From: Candidatus Roizmanbacteria bacterium RIFCSPHIGHO2_02_FULL_43_11
GTDB taxonomy: Bacteria > Patescibacteriota > Microgenomatia > UBA1406 > HO2-37-13b
DNA: 5,558 bases
Direction of reading: 5' to 3'
NCBI GenBank assembly: GCA_001789515.1
Contig: MFZT01000008.1
Coordinates: forward strand, 10,435 to 15,992
The notes under the pieces are model-generated. The model saw only the letters and a list, made by a program, of their open reading frames with translations. It was not told the DNA's origin and ran no database searches. Made by a program: the position numbers and the translations under genes. This document shows positions 5,455 through 5,558 of this stretch, in pieces (the first letter of the stretch is position 1; every line of letters starts with the position of its first letter).

Positions 5455-5558
5455 GGCTTTGCCTCCTCTGTATTCAGCTCTCCACTCTCTTGCATATTGA
5501 GAAATGGAGTTTTAGGACGGTCTGAGACGAGAATAATTTGACCACCGTTTTGTACGAG
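5451..5558 (-). CDS. C-terminal end of an unrecognised protein, 5' part beyond right edge
   Basis: The minus strand is open from the window edge to TGA at 5451-5453, giving 35 residues. They begin L-V-Q-N-G-G-Q-I-I-L-V-S-D-R-P-K-T-P-F, which reads as a beta strand followed by a loop, and end in an acidic, E-rich tail (E-S-G-E-L-N-T-E-E-A-K-P). Protein-like composition, the Shine-Dalgarno for the next gene embedded in its last codons, and the GTGA overlap with that gene all support a real coding end. The family cannot be named from this fragment. It is the first visible member of a two-gene unit with the small membrane protein. Confidence 0.65.
   Translation of the reverse strand, partial: LVQNGGQIILVSDRPKTPFLNMQESGELNTEEAKP

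Noticed and set aside
1..5558. Recoded TGA genetic code
   Set aside because: TGA ends the PIG-L frame and the right-edge partial gene at sensible places, and no confident gene has an internal TGA.
1..5558. CRISPR array, tRNA, insertion sequence or long direct repeats
   Set aside because: No regularly spaced repeats, cloverleaf-like segments, transposase motifs or terminal inverted repeats were seen; only short isolated inverted repeats were found.

Overview
This window looks like a compact chromosomal segment from a bacterium with short intergenic gaps and AT-leaning, mixed codon use. TGA is used as a stop (391-393, and on the minus strand at 5451-5453), so the recoded-TGA lineages are excluded. 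The gene mix suggests a Candidate Phyla Radiation (Patescibacteria) type genome. It includes a GT-C-like multi-membrane protein with a DGLWH...PP motif, a thioredoxin reductase with a lineage-type insertion near its C-terminus, and a secreted C39-like cysteine peptidase joined to beta-sandwich domains. The phylum is an inference from style and remembered family resemblance; there is no rRNA or ribosomal protein to settle it.

Layout, left to right. (1) 1-393, plus: the C-terminal part of a PIG-L/LmbE deacetylase, cut by the window edge. (2) 350-1930, minus: a secreted multidomain protein (signal peptide, galactose-binding-like beta-sandwich, C39-like papain-fold peptidase, C-terminal beta domain). 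Its 3' end overlaps the deacetylase tail-to-tail by 44 bp. (3) 2019-3641, plus: a large polytopic membrane protein, probably a GT-C-fold glycosyltransferase relative, divergent from gene 2. A perfect TATAAT box overlaps the furthest-upstream ATG, so the downstream ATG at 2019 is the better start. (4) 3626-4651, minus: thioredoxin reductase TrxB, with a CATC active site and an extra Cys/His-rich segment. It overlaps gene 3 tail-to-tail by 16 bp. (5) 4684-5094, plus: a HIT-family protein, divergent from trxB across 32 bp with overlapping -10 boxes. (6) 5054-5200, minus: a possible 48-residue basic protein with a good Shine-Dalgarno site, uncertain. (7) 5278-5454, minus: a 58-residue two-helix membrane protein, coupled by a GTGA overlap to (8) the last 35 codons of an unrecognised gene entering from the right edge (5451-5558). 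A perfect 9-bp hairpin follows gene 7.

Working picture: genes 1-3 fit cell-envelope or surface glycan work (sugar deacetylase, exported protein, membrane glycosyltransferase-like protein). TrxB supplies thiol redox power, and the HIT protein is a general nucleotide-phosphoramidate or nucleotidyl enzyme. Genes 1 to 5, and gene 6 if real, alternate strand one by one, so these are mostly single-gene transcripts. The only convincing operon is the pair at the right edge. No tRNA, rRNA, CRISPR array, insertion sequence or phage module was seen.
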